From Chloroflexota bacterium (GTDB lineage Bacteria > Chloroflexota > Anaerolineae > J102), in contig JAADII010000082.1 in assembly GCA_013151415.1 (NCBI GenBank), positions 1 to 39,483 of the forward strand: 39,483 nt of DNA, written 5' to 3'. The translations under genes were made by a program, and so were the position numbers. This document shows positions 31,850-39,483 of this stretch, piece by piece (positions within the stretch are counted from its first letter, which is position 1; each line of letters begins with the position of its first letter). The notes below the pieces were generated by a model. That model searched no databases. It was not told the DNA's origin and saw nothing but the letters and a program-made list of their open reading frames with translations.

Positions 31850-32857
31850 ATGCGCGTGCGCGTACTGTCCGTGGTAGTTGCGCTGCCGCTTCTCGCGCTC
31901 GTCCTCTTGCATTGTGCGGAGCCCAAGCCGGCGCCCCGTTTGCAGGCAACCGAAGAATACAAGCTGGCGGCTATCTTCCCCGGCGTCATCACCGACGGGG
32001 ATTACAACGCGCTGGGATATATCGCCGTCACCACGGTGCAAAGTCGTCTCGACATCGAAACCGCGTTTTCGCAACAAACGAGAGAGGACGAACTCGAAGA
32101 CCTCGTTCAGGAATACATCGCGACCGGATACAATATCATCTTTGTGCATGGCGCTCAATTTTTGGATGCGACTCAAAAACTGGCCTGGCGTCATCCCAAT
32201 GTCGCGTTCATCGGCGAAGGCGAGGAGACCATCGAAAACCCGCCGCCCAACCTATGGATCATCGACCGAAATTTTCACCTGGGCTTTTACGTATTGGGCG
32301 CTTTGGGAGCATGGCAGAGCCGGACAGGTCGAGTCGCGTATGTTGGCGGCATGCCTCTGCCCGGAGGTTTTAGCGAAGTCCACGCCATCGAACAAGCCAT
32401 CGAAGACCAGGAGACCAACGTCGCACTAGACGTGATTTGGTTGAATGACTTCAACGATCCGGTCAAAGCGCATCGACTCGGCCGCGTCCTTATGGCCGAA
32501 GGCGTCGATGTGCTTTTCGGCAGTCTCAATCTGGGCATGTTAGGTCTGTTCGAAGCGGCCAAGACCTCTCCCACGCCGGTGTGGATCACCGCGAAATACA
32601 CCGACAAATCGGCTTTCGCGCCCAATAACTACCTAACCTCGGTGGAATATGATTTTGCGACGCCGCTCACCGATATTGTAACCCGCATCATGGCCGGAGA
32701 AAGGGGCGGGCGCTATCCGCTCGAACTTGGCGAACACATCTCCATTCCGCAACCGCGGCGCGTCTCCCCGCAAGTGTGGCGGCAGGTTGAGGCAATTATC
32801 GAGGGGATTCGCAGCGGCGCTATTGTGGTGCGTGAAAACACCACGCCCATACGATAA
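31850..32857 (+). CDS. BMP-family (PnrA/BmpA-like) substrate-binding protein
   Basis: The 335-residue protein begins with a hydrophobic segment and Cys22 (LVLLHCAEPKP), which suggests a lipoprotein, though His just before the Cys is unusual for the lipobox. The mature part has AAIFPGVITDGDYNALGYIAV, IFVHGAQFLDATQKLAWRHPNVAFIGEG, GALGAWQSRTGRVAYVGGMPLPG, LFGSLNLGMLGLFEAAK and ITAKYTDKSAFAPNNYLTSVEYDF, matching BMP-family purine-nucleoside or sugar-binding proteins. No ABC transporter genes lie beside it, so it is an orphan or a sensor component. It is flanked by its own promoter and a DinB-family gene. Confidence 0.82.
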   Translation: MRVRVLSVVVALPLLALVLLHCAEPKPAPRLQATEEYKLAAIFPGVITDGDYNALGYIAVTTVQSRLDIETAFSQQTREDELEDLVQEYIATGYNIIFVHGAQFLDATQKLAWRHPNVAFIGEGEETIENPPPNLWIIDRNFHLGFYVLGALGAWQSRTGRVAYVGGMPLPGGFSEVHAIEQAIEDQETNVALDVIWLNDFNDPVKAHRLGRVLMAEGVDVLFGSLNLGMLGLFEAAKTSPTPVWITAKYTDKSAFAPNNYLTSVEYDFATPLTDIVTRIMAGERGGRYPLELGEHISIPQPRRVSPQVWRQVEAIIEGIRSGAIVVRENTTPIR

Positions 32858-32971
32858 AAATCGAGACCGACGTCACTCATGGCAAGCGTGAATCATCCAC
32901 GCGAATTCGAACCCATGATTTCGGCGTCACCGCCATATTGTCCCATCGTTCAATTTTGAAAGGAGCGCGTC

Positions 32972-33514
32972 ATGGACCATCAGCCCCAAAATTACGATGA
33001 ACTGGATAATTACCTGACGATGATCAATGATCTGCGCGGCCAGGTGATCCGCCTCATCGAGGACCTATCCGCTGAGGCGCTCAACTGGCGCCCCATCGAC
33101 AACGCAGAAGATGACCATGCAACCAATTCGCTTGCCGTGCTTGCGGCGCATATCGCGGGCGCCGAGCATTATTGGATCGCCGAATTATTGGGCGGGCGTC
33201 CTCGCACGCGACGCCGGCCAGAGGAATTCGAAACCGTGGTCCAAGGGCCTCAGCCGTTGGTGGAGCGGCTGAGGGAGGTGGGGCGAGAAACCGAAGCCGT
33301 ATTCGCCCAGCTCACGCCCGACCGGCTGAACGCGATGTTGGAAGGCTCGGTGGATGGCGTGATCCGGCCATTGCCCGCGCGCTGGGCGATTCTTCATGTC
33401 ATCGATCATACAGCCCTTCATTTGGGACATATGCAGATCACGTATCAATTGTGGATGGGCGGCAAGAGCGGCCCTTCTCCTCGGTGGTACGAACGCGTTC
33501 CCCGTCCTTCATAA
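32972..33514 (+). CDS. DinB-family putative metal-dependent hydrolase/thiol-transferase
   Basis: The 180-residue four-helix-bundle protein of the DinB/YfiT group starts after AAAGGAG at good spacing. Metal ligands are suggested by HIAGAEHYWIAELLGG (first His) and HVIDHTALHLGHMQIT (two further His). Members bind nickel, zinc or manganese and include bacillithiol- and mycothiol-dependent transferases, but many are uncharacterised. The 114-base gap before it has no clear promoter, so it may be read with the BMP gene. Confidence 0.85.
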   Translation: MDHQPQNYDELDNYLTMINDLRGQVIRLIEDLSAEALNWRPIDNAEDDHATNSLAVLAAHIAGAEHYWIAELLGGRPRTRRRPEEFETVVQGPQPLVERLREVGRETEAVFAQLTPDRLNAMLEGSVDGVIRPLPARWAILHVIDHTALHLGHMQITYQLWMGGKSGPSPRWYERVPRPS

Positions 33515-33541
33515 TTCCTAAACCATCTCCGAAACGTTGGG

Positions 33542-33550
33542 TGCTATGCT
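33542..33550 (+). promoter_or_regulatory. extended -10 promoter for the repeat-protein gene
   Basis: TGC-TATGCT with no clear -35. A 13-bp inverted repeat (33560-33599) begins just past the predicted transcription start. Confidence 0.4.
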
Positions 33551-33559
33551 AAGAGCGCA

Positions 33560-33599
33560 TCCAGGATGAGCGCTCATCTTATGCCACGCTCATCCTGGA
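33560..33599 (+). other. inverted repeat in the 5' leader of the repeat-protein gene
   Basis: TCCAGGATGAGCG (33560-33572) and its complement (33587-33599) are separated by 14 bases; there is no T-run. It could stabilise the 5' end of the message or bind a regulator. Confidence 0.55.
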
Positions 33600-33657
33600 C
33601 GCCTCTCGAGTTTGGTCTCACCAAACCGCATCCCAACTTCCATAAGGAGATGGACCT

Positions 33658-34440
33658 ATGACGATCATCAAAAAGTATCGCATTCCCTTTCTCGCTGTTC
33701 TCGGCCTTCTAACATTGGCGCTGGTGTTGGCCGCCATGTCACCGCAAAGCGCGGAGGCCGCTGGCCCAGAGGGTCACGGTCGCGCCGACAAGCGCGGGGC
33801 GCAACATGACCAATACCTGGCCGAGGCGCTAGGCATTACGGTGGAGGAGCTGCAAGCCGCGCGCGAGCAAGCTTTCGAAGCGGCGTTGCAGCAAGCCGTA
33901 GACCAGGGGCTGATCACGGAAAAACAGGCTGAATGGCTAAAAGAGCACAAACGCGCGGCCCAAGGTCTGCGCCGATTTGCGCCCTTTGGCGCGGAAAACA
34001 TCGACATGAATGCACTGTTGGCCGACGCGCTGGGGATCAGCGTAGATGAATTGCAGGCCGCGCGCAGAGCCGCCGCGGACGCCGCGCTCGACCAAGCCGT
34101 GGCTGAAGGACGCATCACCCAGGAGCGAGCCGACCGCATCAAAGCCATGCGCGCCTTGAAAGCATATTTTCAAGAGCAGGGCGTGCGCGACCAGCTTCGA
34201 GCCGTCATCGAAAATGCGGTGCAACAGGCCGTGGCGGATGGCGTCATCACCCAGGAGCAGGCCGACGAATTCCTCAGCCGACCGGGGATCATCTTTCCGG
34301 GCATGAAACGCCCGCAGCCTAAGAATCCCGGCATGAACCCGTTTCGCGGTCGCTCTTGCCCGCAAGAGCGGGGCTTTCAGGGCCAAAGCTTTCCTGGATT
34401 TAGCCCCTCGACCTCGCCTTTTTCCAACTCAGGGCTTTAG
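33658..34440 (+). CDS. secreted helical-repeat protein of unknown function
   Basis: The 260-residue protein has a signal peptide (IPFLAVLGLLTLALVLAAMSPQSAEA). Helical repeats of about 45 residues follow: LAEALGITVEELQAAREQAFE...GLITEKQAEWL, LADALGISVDELQAARRAAAD...GRITQERADRI, and a shorter AVQQAVADGVITQEQADEF. The C-terminal 50 residues are Gly/Pro/Ser/Phe-rich. The repeats resemble the DUF2680-like modules common in secreted proteins of this phylum and of Firmicutes. The function is unknown. The gene stands just before the response regulator/histidine kinase pair and is separated from it by a 14-bp hairpin and a new promoter, so it could be a target or sensor partner. Confidence 0.8.
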   Translation: MTIIKKYRIPFLAVLGLLTLALVLAAMSPQSAEAAGPEGHGRADKRGAQHDQYLAEALGITVEELQAAREQAFEAALQQAVDQGLITEKQAEWLKEHKRAAQGLRRFAPFGAENIDMNALLADALGISVDELQAARRAAADAALDQAVAEGRITQERADRIKAMRALKAYFQEQGVRDQLRAVIENAVQQAVADGVITQEQADEFLSRPGIIFPGMKRPQPKNPGMNPFRGRSCPQERGFQGQSFPGFSPSTSPFSNSGL

Positions 34441-34465
34441 GCCCGCCTCATCCGCCCAATGCAAC

Positions 34466-34500
34466 GCGCCTGGCGCTTTGTCGAAAGCGCCAGGCGCTTC
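34466..34500 (+). terminator. hairpin after the repeat-protein gene
   Basis: The perfect 14-bp stem GCGCCTGGCGCTTT (34466-34479) pairs with 34484-34497 across a GTCG loop, then TTC. The T-run is short, so termination may be partial. Confidence 0.65.
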
Positions 34501-34506
34501 TGCACG

Positions 34507-34515
34507 TGGTATAAT
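34507..34515 (+). promoter_or_regulatory. extended -10 promoter for the two-component pair
   Basis: TGG-TATAAT is an exact extended -10; no good -35 is visible. Transcription would start near 34522, 40 bases before the ATG. Confidence 0.6.
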
Positions 34516-34561
34516 ACAATGCATCCACACACTCACGATATGACTCAGTTCTGTGCATCTC

Positions 34562-35248
34562 ATGTCCAAAACCATTTTGATTGTAGACGACGCCAAGAAT
34601 CTGCGGTTGATGGTGGCCGGATATCTCGAACAAGAGGGTTTTCGCACCATCACGGCGGCAAATGGACGCGAAGCGCTGCAAATCATCGAATCCGAAGAGC
34701 CGGACCTGATCATCCTTGACTTGATGATGCCGCAAATGGGGGGGTACGATTTTTTGCGCGAGTACGCGCCGCATCATAGCACGCCCATCATCGTGCTCAC
34801 CGCGCGGTTGGAGGAAAAAGACAAAGTGAAAGGGCTGGAACTGGGCGCCGATGATTATGTGACCAAACCCTTCAGCATGCGCGAGCTCACCGCGCGCGTG
34901 CGCGCGGTGTTGCGCCGCCTGGAGAAGGCGCAGGCTTCCTCCTCGGTGCTGCAAGTGGGCGGCCTAAGCCTCGACCGCAAATCGCGTTTGGTGTGGCGGG
35001 AAGGTTGCCGCGTCGATCTCACGCCGTCGGAATTCACACTGCTGGAAACGCTCATGGCCGCGCCGGGCAAGGTCTTTTCCCGACTCGACCTGCTGGAGCG
35101 ATTACAGGGCGGCGCGTATCAGGGGTATGAACGCACCATCGATGTGCATATCCGCAATCTGCGAAGCAAAATCGAGCCAGAACCTCATAAGCCGCGTTAT
35201 ATCGAAACCGTGTATGGCGCGGGGTATCGTTTCAGGGCGGATATGTGA
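34562..35248 (+). CDS. OmpR-family response regulator
   Basis: The protein has 228 residues from the ATG at 34562; a GTG three codons earlier is possible. The receiver domain has Asp9-Asp10 (ILIVDDAKN), phosphorylated Asp53 (LIILDLMMPQMGGYD), Thr80 (VLTAR) and Lys102 (YVTKPFSMREL). The winged-helix output domain ends VHIRNLRSKIEPEPHKPRYIETVYGAGYRF. It is followed three bases later by the histidine kinase that should phosphorylate it. Confidence 0.95.
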   Translation: MSKTILIVDDAKNLRLMVAGYLEQEGFRTITAANGREALQIIESEEPDLIILDLMMPQMGGYDFLREYAPHHSTPIIVLTARLEEKDKVKGLELGADDYVTKPFSMRELTARVRAVLRRLEKAQASSSVLQVGGLSLDRKSRLVWREGCRVDLTPSEFTLLETLMAAPGKVFSRLDLLERLQGGAYQGYERTIDVHIRNLRSKIEPEPHKPRYIETVYGAGYRFRADM

Positions 35249-35251
35249 ACC

Positions 35252-36619
35252 ATGCGCTCGCTTAGTCTGAAACTCACGCTGGCCTTCATTATCGTGGGGC
35301 TTACGGGCGCGCTGCTGGTGTCGGCGTTCGTGGGCGTGCGCACCCAGCGAGAGTTGAACCGGCTGGCCATGGACCGCTTTCGGGTGACCTTGCTCAATCG
35401 CCTGAGCAACTTCTATCGGGAGAGAGGAGGATGGGACGAGCTGCCGCGACTGTTTCTCACCCGGCCCGGCGCGGGTGGGCGGCCGGAATTTCTGGCCGCG
35501 CCCATTGTCGTGGCCGATGAACGGGGCGTCATACGTTACGCCACCAATCCGCAACGCGTGGGGCGGCGTTTGGGGCCGCGCGAACAGGCGCGCGCACACC
35601 CCATCCTGGTGGATGGCCATACCGTGGGCTGGGTCTTGCTGCCCAGCGCCAGAGAAATTCGCGCCCTCACTTCGCCAACCCTGGAAGTGGAAAGGGAATT
35701 TCAGGCGCGAGTAAACCGCGCGATTCTTTTAGGCGCATTGGGCGCCTCGCTCATCGCGCTTCTCCTGGGCGTTGTTCTGGCGCGCACCATTTCACGCCCG
35801 ATCAAAGAATTGACGAAGGCTACGCAACAGGTGGCTCGCGGCAAGTTGGGACTCAAGGTGGAGGTGCGCTCGCAAGATGAAATCGGCGAATTGGCCCAAT
35901 CGTTCAACCGCATGAGCGAAGACCTGGCCCGCGCCCAAAAGTTGCGTCGTCAAATGACAGCCGACATCGCGCACGACTTGCGCACGCCTCTGAGCGTATT
36001 GTTCGGATACACCGAAGCCCTGGCCGATGGCAAAATCGCGGGTTCGCCGGAGATCTATCGAGTCATGCATGAAGAAACGCGACATCTTCAGCATCTGGTG
36101 GATGATCTGCGCACACTCTCATTGGTCGATGCGGGCGAACTTACATTGAACTTGCAGACCATTTCGCCATCCTCGCTTTTGGGACGGACCGCCGCGGCTT
36201 ACGCCACTCAGGCGCAAGAAAAGGGCGTGAGCCTGCGCTTGCTGGCGAGAAAAAACCTCCCCGATATATTGGTGGACCCCGATCGCATGGCCCAGGTGTT
36301 GGGCAACCTGGTGAGCAACGCGCTGCGTTTCACGCCGGAAGGGGGTGAAATCCGTCTGGGCGCCAAAGAAGAAGGGGGCGCGGTGCGGCTCGAGGTGCAA
36401 GACACCGGTCCGGGCATCCCGCCAGATAAACTGCCCCACATCTTCGAGCGTTTCTACCGGGGAGACGCCGCGCGCACAGTGGGCGAGGGACAATCGGGCC
36501 TGGGTCTGGCCATTGCCAAATCCTTGGTCGAGGCGCACGGCGGCGACATTGGGGTGAAAAGTGAATTGGGCAAAGGAACGACATTTACGATCACGCTTCC
36601 CGCGGTGAAACAGGGTTGA
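35252..36619 (+). CDS. membrane sensor histidine kinase
   Basis: The 455-residue protein has membrane helices at about residues 8-28 and 156-178. The extracytoplasmic loop of about 125 residues contains [18 protein letters not shown], like a Cache/PAS-type sensor. HAMP (about 179-230), HisKA with His241 ([13 protein letters not shown]) and HATPase follow, the last with N box [31 protein letters not shown] and [17 protein letters not shown]. It phosphorylates the response regulator just upstream. The signal is unknown; the secreted repeat protein next door is a possible ligand or target. Confidence 0.95.
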   Translation: MRSLSLKLTLAFIIVGLTGALLVSAFVGVRTQRELNRLAMDRFRVTLLNRLSNFYRERGGWDELPRLFLTRPGAGGRPEFLAAPIVVADERGVIRYATNPQRVGRRLGPREQARAHPILVDGHTVGWVLLPSAREIRALTSPTLEVEREFQARVNRAILLGALGASLIALLLGVVLARTISRPIKELTKATQQVARGKLGLKVEVRSQDEIGELAQSFNRMSEDLARAQKLRRQMTADIAHDLRTPLSVLFGYTEALADGKIAGSPEIYRVMHEETRHLQHLVDDLRTLSLVDAGELTLNLQTISPSSLLGRTAAAYATQAQEKGVSLRLLARKNLPDILVDPDRMAQVLGNLVSNALRFTPEGGEIRLGAKEEGGAVRLEVQDTGPGIPPDKLPHIFERFYRGDAARTVGEGQSGLGLAIAKSLVEAHGGDIGVKSELGKGTTFTITLPAVKQG

Positions 36620-36641
36620 GGCGGAAACGCGTCTGGCGCCT

Positions 36642-37628
36642 TCATACGCGCCTCAACCCCGCGCAAACGCCCAGCAAGGGGTCGGGCGTGCGTTGCTTTA
36701 GGGAAACGAGGGCTGCAACCAACACGCGGCCCAAAACCGACCACCACCAAGCCAACCGATAAGGCCACGATTGCGGCATGAGTTTGCCATGAAGATAGCG
36801 CTCATTGCGCGTGCGCGAATAGAAGCGCCGACGCAACGCGGCGCGCGCCGCGCGCGAACGATGATGCGCGAGTTGGGCGGCAGGGGTCTGCCATAGAGCA
36901 TGACGACGACTCACGCGCCACGAAACATCCACATCCTCCCCATCGGCATAGCCCTGCAACGATTCGTCGAACCGAATTTTGGCCAAAACCGAACGACGGT
37001 AGCTCATGCAAAAACCGGGCATGGCCTCGACCGGGATTTCACGCCGGGGTAGCGCCACCCATGTCACGCCCAACGAGGCTGTGACGCGCACCCGCTCGCC
37101 TTGCGGCCGCACGTGGGTGAGGCCAAACGCGCGCTTGAGCCAATGCACCGCGCGAGAAGACTGCCGCCATCCTGGATCGCTGCCCATAACGCCGCCCACA
37201 TCCTCCGGCCAACGACGCTCATATACGGCCATGAGTTGCTGAAGATAATCCTCGGCCAGCTCCACATCATCATCGAAAAACGCGACCACGTCGCTCTGCG
37301 CGTGGTCCAGCGCCAAATTGCGCTGCGCGGGTAGGCCCGGTTTTGTGTGCAAAAGCGTGACCCGAAGCCGGGGGCCGGGGGTCTGATGGCCGGGTATGGC
37401 CTCATCCGCCCCCTCGCTCAGGGTTTCAGCCCAATGCACCCGCGCCCGCTCGCCCCACAACGCCTTCACCCATTCTGCATATTGAGAAATCGAATCCGCA
37501 TCATCGGATGCATCTACAACGATGAGCTCATCCGGCTGACGCGTTTGCGCGGCCAACGAACGCAAACAGCGCTCGAGATCATGGGCTCGATTACGCGTGC
37601 AGAGAATGACGGCCAGCGTATGGGGCAT
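36642..37628 (-). CDS. family 2 glycosyltransferase
   Basis: From the ATG at 37628 the protein has 328 residues: MPHTLAVILCTRNRAHDLERCLRSLAAQTRQPDELIVVDAS is the GT2 N-terminus. The donor/metal region is PAQRNLALDHAQSDVVAFFDDDVELAEDYLQQL, and later MPGFCMSYRRSVLAKIRFDESLQGYADGEDVDVSWRV gives the acceptor-site ED motif. It adds a sugar from a nucleotide donor to a surface or lipid-linked glycan. The longer open frame (to 37787) runs into the gltX 3' end and is not used. It follows gltX on the same strand by 55 bases. Confidence 0.9.
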   Translation of the reverse strand: MPHTLAVILCTRNRAHDLERCLRSLAAQTRQPDELIVVDASDDADSISQYAEWVKALWGERARVHWAETLSEGADEAIPGHQTPGPRLRVTLLHTKPGLPAQRNLALDHAQSDVVAFFDDDVELAEDYLQQLMAVYERRWPEDVGGVMGSDPGWRQSSRAVHWLKRAFGLTHVRPQGERVRVTASLGVTWVALPRREIPVEAMPGFCMSYRRSVLAKIRFDESLQGYADGEDVDVSWRVSRRHALWQTPAAQLAHHRSRAARAALRRRFYSRTRNERYLHGKLMPQSWPYRLAWWWSVLGRVLVAALVSLKQRTPDPLLGVCAGLRRV

Positions 37629-37683
37629 TGACTTGAAGACGAAGGCGACGAAAACCGCGGCAAAAAGCGGGTTCGGCCCCCAT

Positions 37684-39201
37684 TTACAAGGAGGCCTGCT
37701 CGGTGTGAACCGAATTGTCGAGCCGCGCCAAAGCCGCGCGCAGCCGACGGCAGGTGGCTTCCCGGCCCACGGCGCGCAAGGTGACAAAGAGGGGCGGAGC
37801 CACGCGCTTGCCGGTGACGGCCACGCGAATGGGGTTGAACAGTTGGCCGGCCTTCATACCCAGGTCCGCAGCCAACTCGCGCAGGGTCTTTTCGATGGCC
37901 GCCTCGCTCCAGTCATCCAGGCTTTCCAACGCCTGGATGGCGCGACTCAGCCCCTCGCGCACCTGCTCGGGCGTGGTCTTACGCGGGATCAGGGCCTTGA
38001 GGTCATCGATAACCGGCTCGATGTAGAGATAATCCAACAAATCCGCGGCCTCGGTCAGAAGCTTGATGCGCTCTTGCACATGGGGCAAGAGCAAGCGCAA
38101 ACGTTCATCCTCCAGCAGGCGAGCTTCGGGCAGGCTCAACGCCTGGCTCAAGTAAGGCGTCAGGCGCTGGAGCAAATCATCGGGCTCGAGCTCGCGAATA
38201 TAGACGCCGTTCATCCACAACAACTTATCGGCCGGCAAGGCCGCGGGCGAAGGATGAACGCCCGAAATATCGAATGCCCGGATAGCTGTCTCCCGGTCGT
38301 AAATCTCGGTCTCGCCGTCCAGCGACCAGCCGATGCCGCTGAGAAAATTGAATATGGCCTCGGGCAAATAACCCATCTCGCGATATTGACGCACATAGAC
38401 CGGAATCACGGCGCCGTCAGGTCGCCGGATCTCGCGTTTCGACATCTTGCCCTTGCCGCTGGGATTGAGAATAACCGGCAAATGGGCCCACACCGGCGGC
38501 TCCCAACCAAAGGCCCGATACAAGTGCCAGTGCAGGGGCACGGACGCGATCCATTCGTCCCCGCGCATGATGTGGGTGATGCGCATGAGATGATCGTCCA
38601 CCACATTGGCCAGATGATAAGTGGGCCAGCCGTCGCTTTTCAGCAACACGGCATCTTGCAAGAGCGCGTTTTCATAGGTGATGTCGCCTCGAATCGCGTC
38701 ATGGAATGTGACCGATCCCTCCAGCGGCACGGCCAGGCGCACCACCCATGCGCGCCCCTCGGCCTCTCTTGCGGCCCGCTCTTCGGGCGTGAGCCAGCGA
38801 CAGCGGCGGTCGTAACCGATCTTTTGCTTGGCCGCGCGCTGCTGCTCGCGCATCTCGGCCAATTCTTCGGCCGTGCAATAGCACCGATAGGCATGACCAT
38901 GCTCCACCAGCCAATCGGCCCAATGCTGATAGATTTCCAATCGCTCCGATTGGAAATAGGGGCCATAGTCGCCGCCCACTTCGGGGCCTTCGTCCCAATC
39001 CAGGCCCAGCCAGCGCAGGCTGTCGAGAATATCTTGCAATGAATCGGCCTGAAAGCGTTTGCGGTCGGTGTCTTCGATGCGAAGAATAAACTGGCCGCCG
39101 GTGTGACGCGCATAAAGCCAGTTGAACAGCGCGGTGCGCGCGCCGCCGATGTGGAGATAACCGGTGGGACTGGGTGCGAAACGTACTCGAGTTTGGGCCA
39201 T
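37684..39201 (-). CDS. gltX: glutamyl-tRNA synthetase
   Basis: The 505-residue class I synthetase has RVRFAPSPTGYLHIGGARTALFNWLYAR (HIGH motif as HIGG at 17-20), RIEDTDRKRF, the KMSKRE loop, HGHAYRCYCTAEELAEMRE, HIMRGDEWIASVPLHWHLYRAFG and a normal C-terminal anticodon-binding part. It loads glutamate on tRNA-Glu and, in organisms without glutaminyl-tRNA synthetase, also on tRNA-Gln for later amidation by GatCAB. The likely gatB end just upstream on the same strand fits that. A hexamer repeat occupies the bases directly before the ATG, where no Shine-Dalgarno is seen. Confidence 0.97.
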   Translation of the reverse strand: MAQTRVRFAPSPTGYLHIGGARTALFNWLYARHTGGQFILRIEDTDRKRFQADSLQDILDSLRWLGLDWDEGPEVGGDYGPYFQSERLEIYQHWADWLVEHGHAYRCYCTAEELAEMREQQRAAKQKIGYDRRCRWLTPEERAAREAEGRAWVVRLAVPLEGSVTFHDAIRGDITYENALLQDAVLLKSDGWPTYHLANVVDDHLMRITHIMRGDEWIASVPLHWHLYRAFGWEPPVWAHLPVILNPSGKGKMSKREIRRPDGAVIPVYVRQYREMGYLPEAIFNFLSGIGWSLDGETEIYDRETAIRAFDISGVHPSPAALPADKLLWMNGVYIRELEPDDLLQRLTPYLSQALSLPEARLLEDERLRLLLPHVQERIKLLTEAADLLDYLYIEPVIDDLKALIPRKTTPEQVREGLSRAIQALESLDDWSEAAIEKTLRELAADLGMKAGQLFNPIRVAVTGKRVAPPLFVTLRAVGREATCRRLRAALARLDNSVHTEQASL

Positions 39202-39205
39202 GAGA

Positions 39206-39265
39206 TGTTGAGGTTGAGGTTAAGGTTAAGGGTGAGGTTAAGGTTAAGGGTGAGGGTGAGGGTGA
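39206..39265. repeat. hexamer tandem repeat directly before gltX
   Basis: Ten in-phase 6-base units on the plus strand: TGTTGA, GGTTGA, then GGTTAA and GGGTGA mixed, with the 18-base block GGTTAA-GGTTAA-GGGTGA repeated twice. It begins five bases upstream of the gltX ATG, on its leader side. Confidence 0.85.
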
Positions 39266-39432
39266 GAGAGGGGCGAGTGGAAACCCAAATCAGCAAATAA
39301 CGGACAAAATGACAAGCTTTCGCAATGGCCAAAACTTACATGTTACGCATATAAAGCGCGGGATATATCACGCCTTTTGTGGCTAAAACATGTAGAACAT
39401 AAAATCTATGCTATATGCAGTACGGGGTGCAT
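39266..39432. other. AT-rich non-coding stretch upstream of gltX
   Basis: There is no gene here. It has two imperfect direct copies near 39330 and 39383 (GGCCAAAACTTACATGT and GGCTAAAACATGT), each with the palindrome ACATGT. No convincing promoter for gltX is visible. At 39423-39440 a 7-bp hairpin covers the gatB stop codon. Confidence 0.5.
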
Positions 39433-39483
39433 TCACCCCGCCAAGGCTTCTTTCAGCAAATCGTTGACCAGCCGCGGGTTGGC
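39433..39483 (-). CDS. gatB: probable 3' end of aspartyl/glutamyl-tRNA amidotransferase subunit B
   Basis: Only 16 codons and a stop (39433-39435) are inside the window: ANPRLVNDLLKEALAG. This matches the conserved GatB C terminus (usually GKANPxxVNELLxxKL). GatB is the subunit that binds and amidates misacylated tRNA. It is cut by the right edge, so the call rests on a short segment plus the adjacent gltX. Confidence 0.6.
   Translation of the reverse strand, partial: ANPRLVNDLLKEALAG

Noticed and set aside
37597-39042. 481-codon open frame on the plus strand
   Set aside because: It lies entirely opposite the well-supported gltX (and part of the glycosyltransferase) and its translation has no family features; it is an antisense shadow of GC-rich coding DNA.
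39206-39265. Telomere-like hexamer repeat as a chromosome end
   Set aside because: It is short, degenerate and sits between gatB and gltX in ordinary gene-dense DNA; a tandem repeat in a leader is a better reading.
1-39483. tRNA or rRNA genes
   Set aside because: Reading the non-coding gaps, I saw no cloverleaf with a TTCRANY T-loop or rRNA-like stretch; a tRNAscan-SE run would settle this.

Overview
The window is GC-rich bacterial chromosome that looks like a member of the Chloroflexota (Anaerolineae/Caldilineae-like). This is inferred from the content, not from any search. The pointers are secreted and membrane proteins with Pro-Thr linkers, a signal-peptide protein with bactofilin-like repeats beside an ECF sigma factor, tandem deoxynucleoside kinases, LuxR-Kelch and PqqD/AsnB genes, and intergenic heptamer and hexamer tandem repeats. 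I saw no tRNA or rRNA gene, CRISPR array, insertion sequence, prophage or integrase.

Left part (1-8727, all minus strand). One run of genes reads SAM methyltransferase, cdaA, cdaR (YbbR), der, a secreted M28/glutaminyl-cyclase-like protein, and hflX (cut by the left edge). It joins c-di-AMP synthesis with two ribosome-associated GTPases. Upstream of it lie a ROK sugar kinase and two overlapping deoxynucleoside kinases, the first fused to a MazG-like pyrophosphohydrolase domain.

Centre (9010-20115, plus strand). An ECF sigma factor overlaps a zinc-less anti-sigma-like membrane protein and is followed by the bactofilin-like protein. After a terminator comes sodA, then a clear promoter driving a structured, terminator-ended RNA of about 230 nt. 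A sulfur-mobilisation cluster follows: a MoaD/ThiS-type carrier with a tail after its Gly-Gly, a rhodanese-E1 fusion, a tandem rhodanese sulfurtransferase and a cysteine synthase. Together these suggest carrier-thiocarboxylate-dependent cysteine synthesis. smc follows.

20146-22666 (minus strand): a small SWIM zinc-finger protein behind its own promoter and a hairpin terminator, rsmI, and a family 9 glycosyltransferase. 22789-36619 (plus strand): a transmembrane LuxR-Kelch protein, a Crp/Fnr regulator, a divergent PyrK-like/PyrD-like pair, a flippase, a PqqD-like protein and an AsnB-type amidotransferase, a secreted trypsin-like protease, an orphan BMP-type binding protein, a DinB-family protein, a secreted helical-repeat protein and an OmpR/histidine kinase pair. 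36642-39483 (minus strand): a family 2 glycosyltransferase, gltX behind a hexamer repeat, and the last codons of what is probably gatB.

The most unusual items are the structured RNA at 12366-12596, the sulfur carrier with a C-terminal extension, the kinase-MazG fusion, the transmembrane LuxR-Kelch protein, the divergent PyrK/PyrD pair and the flippase-PqqD-AsnB set. Many promoters here appear to be of the extended -10 (TGn-TATAAT) type.
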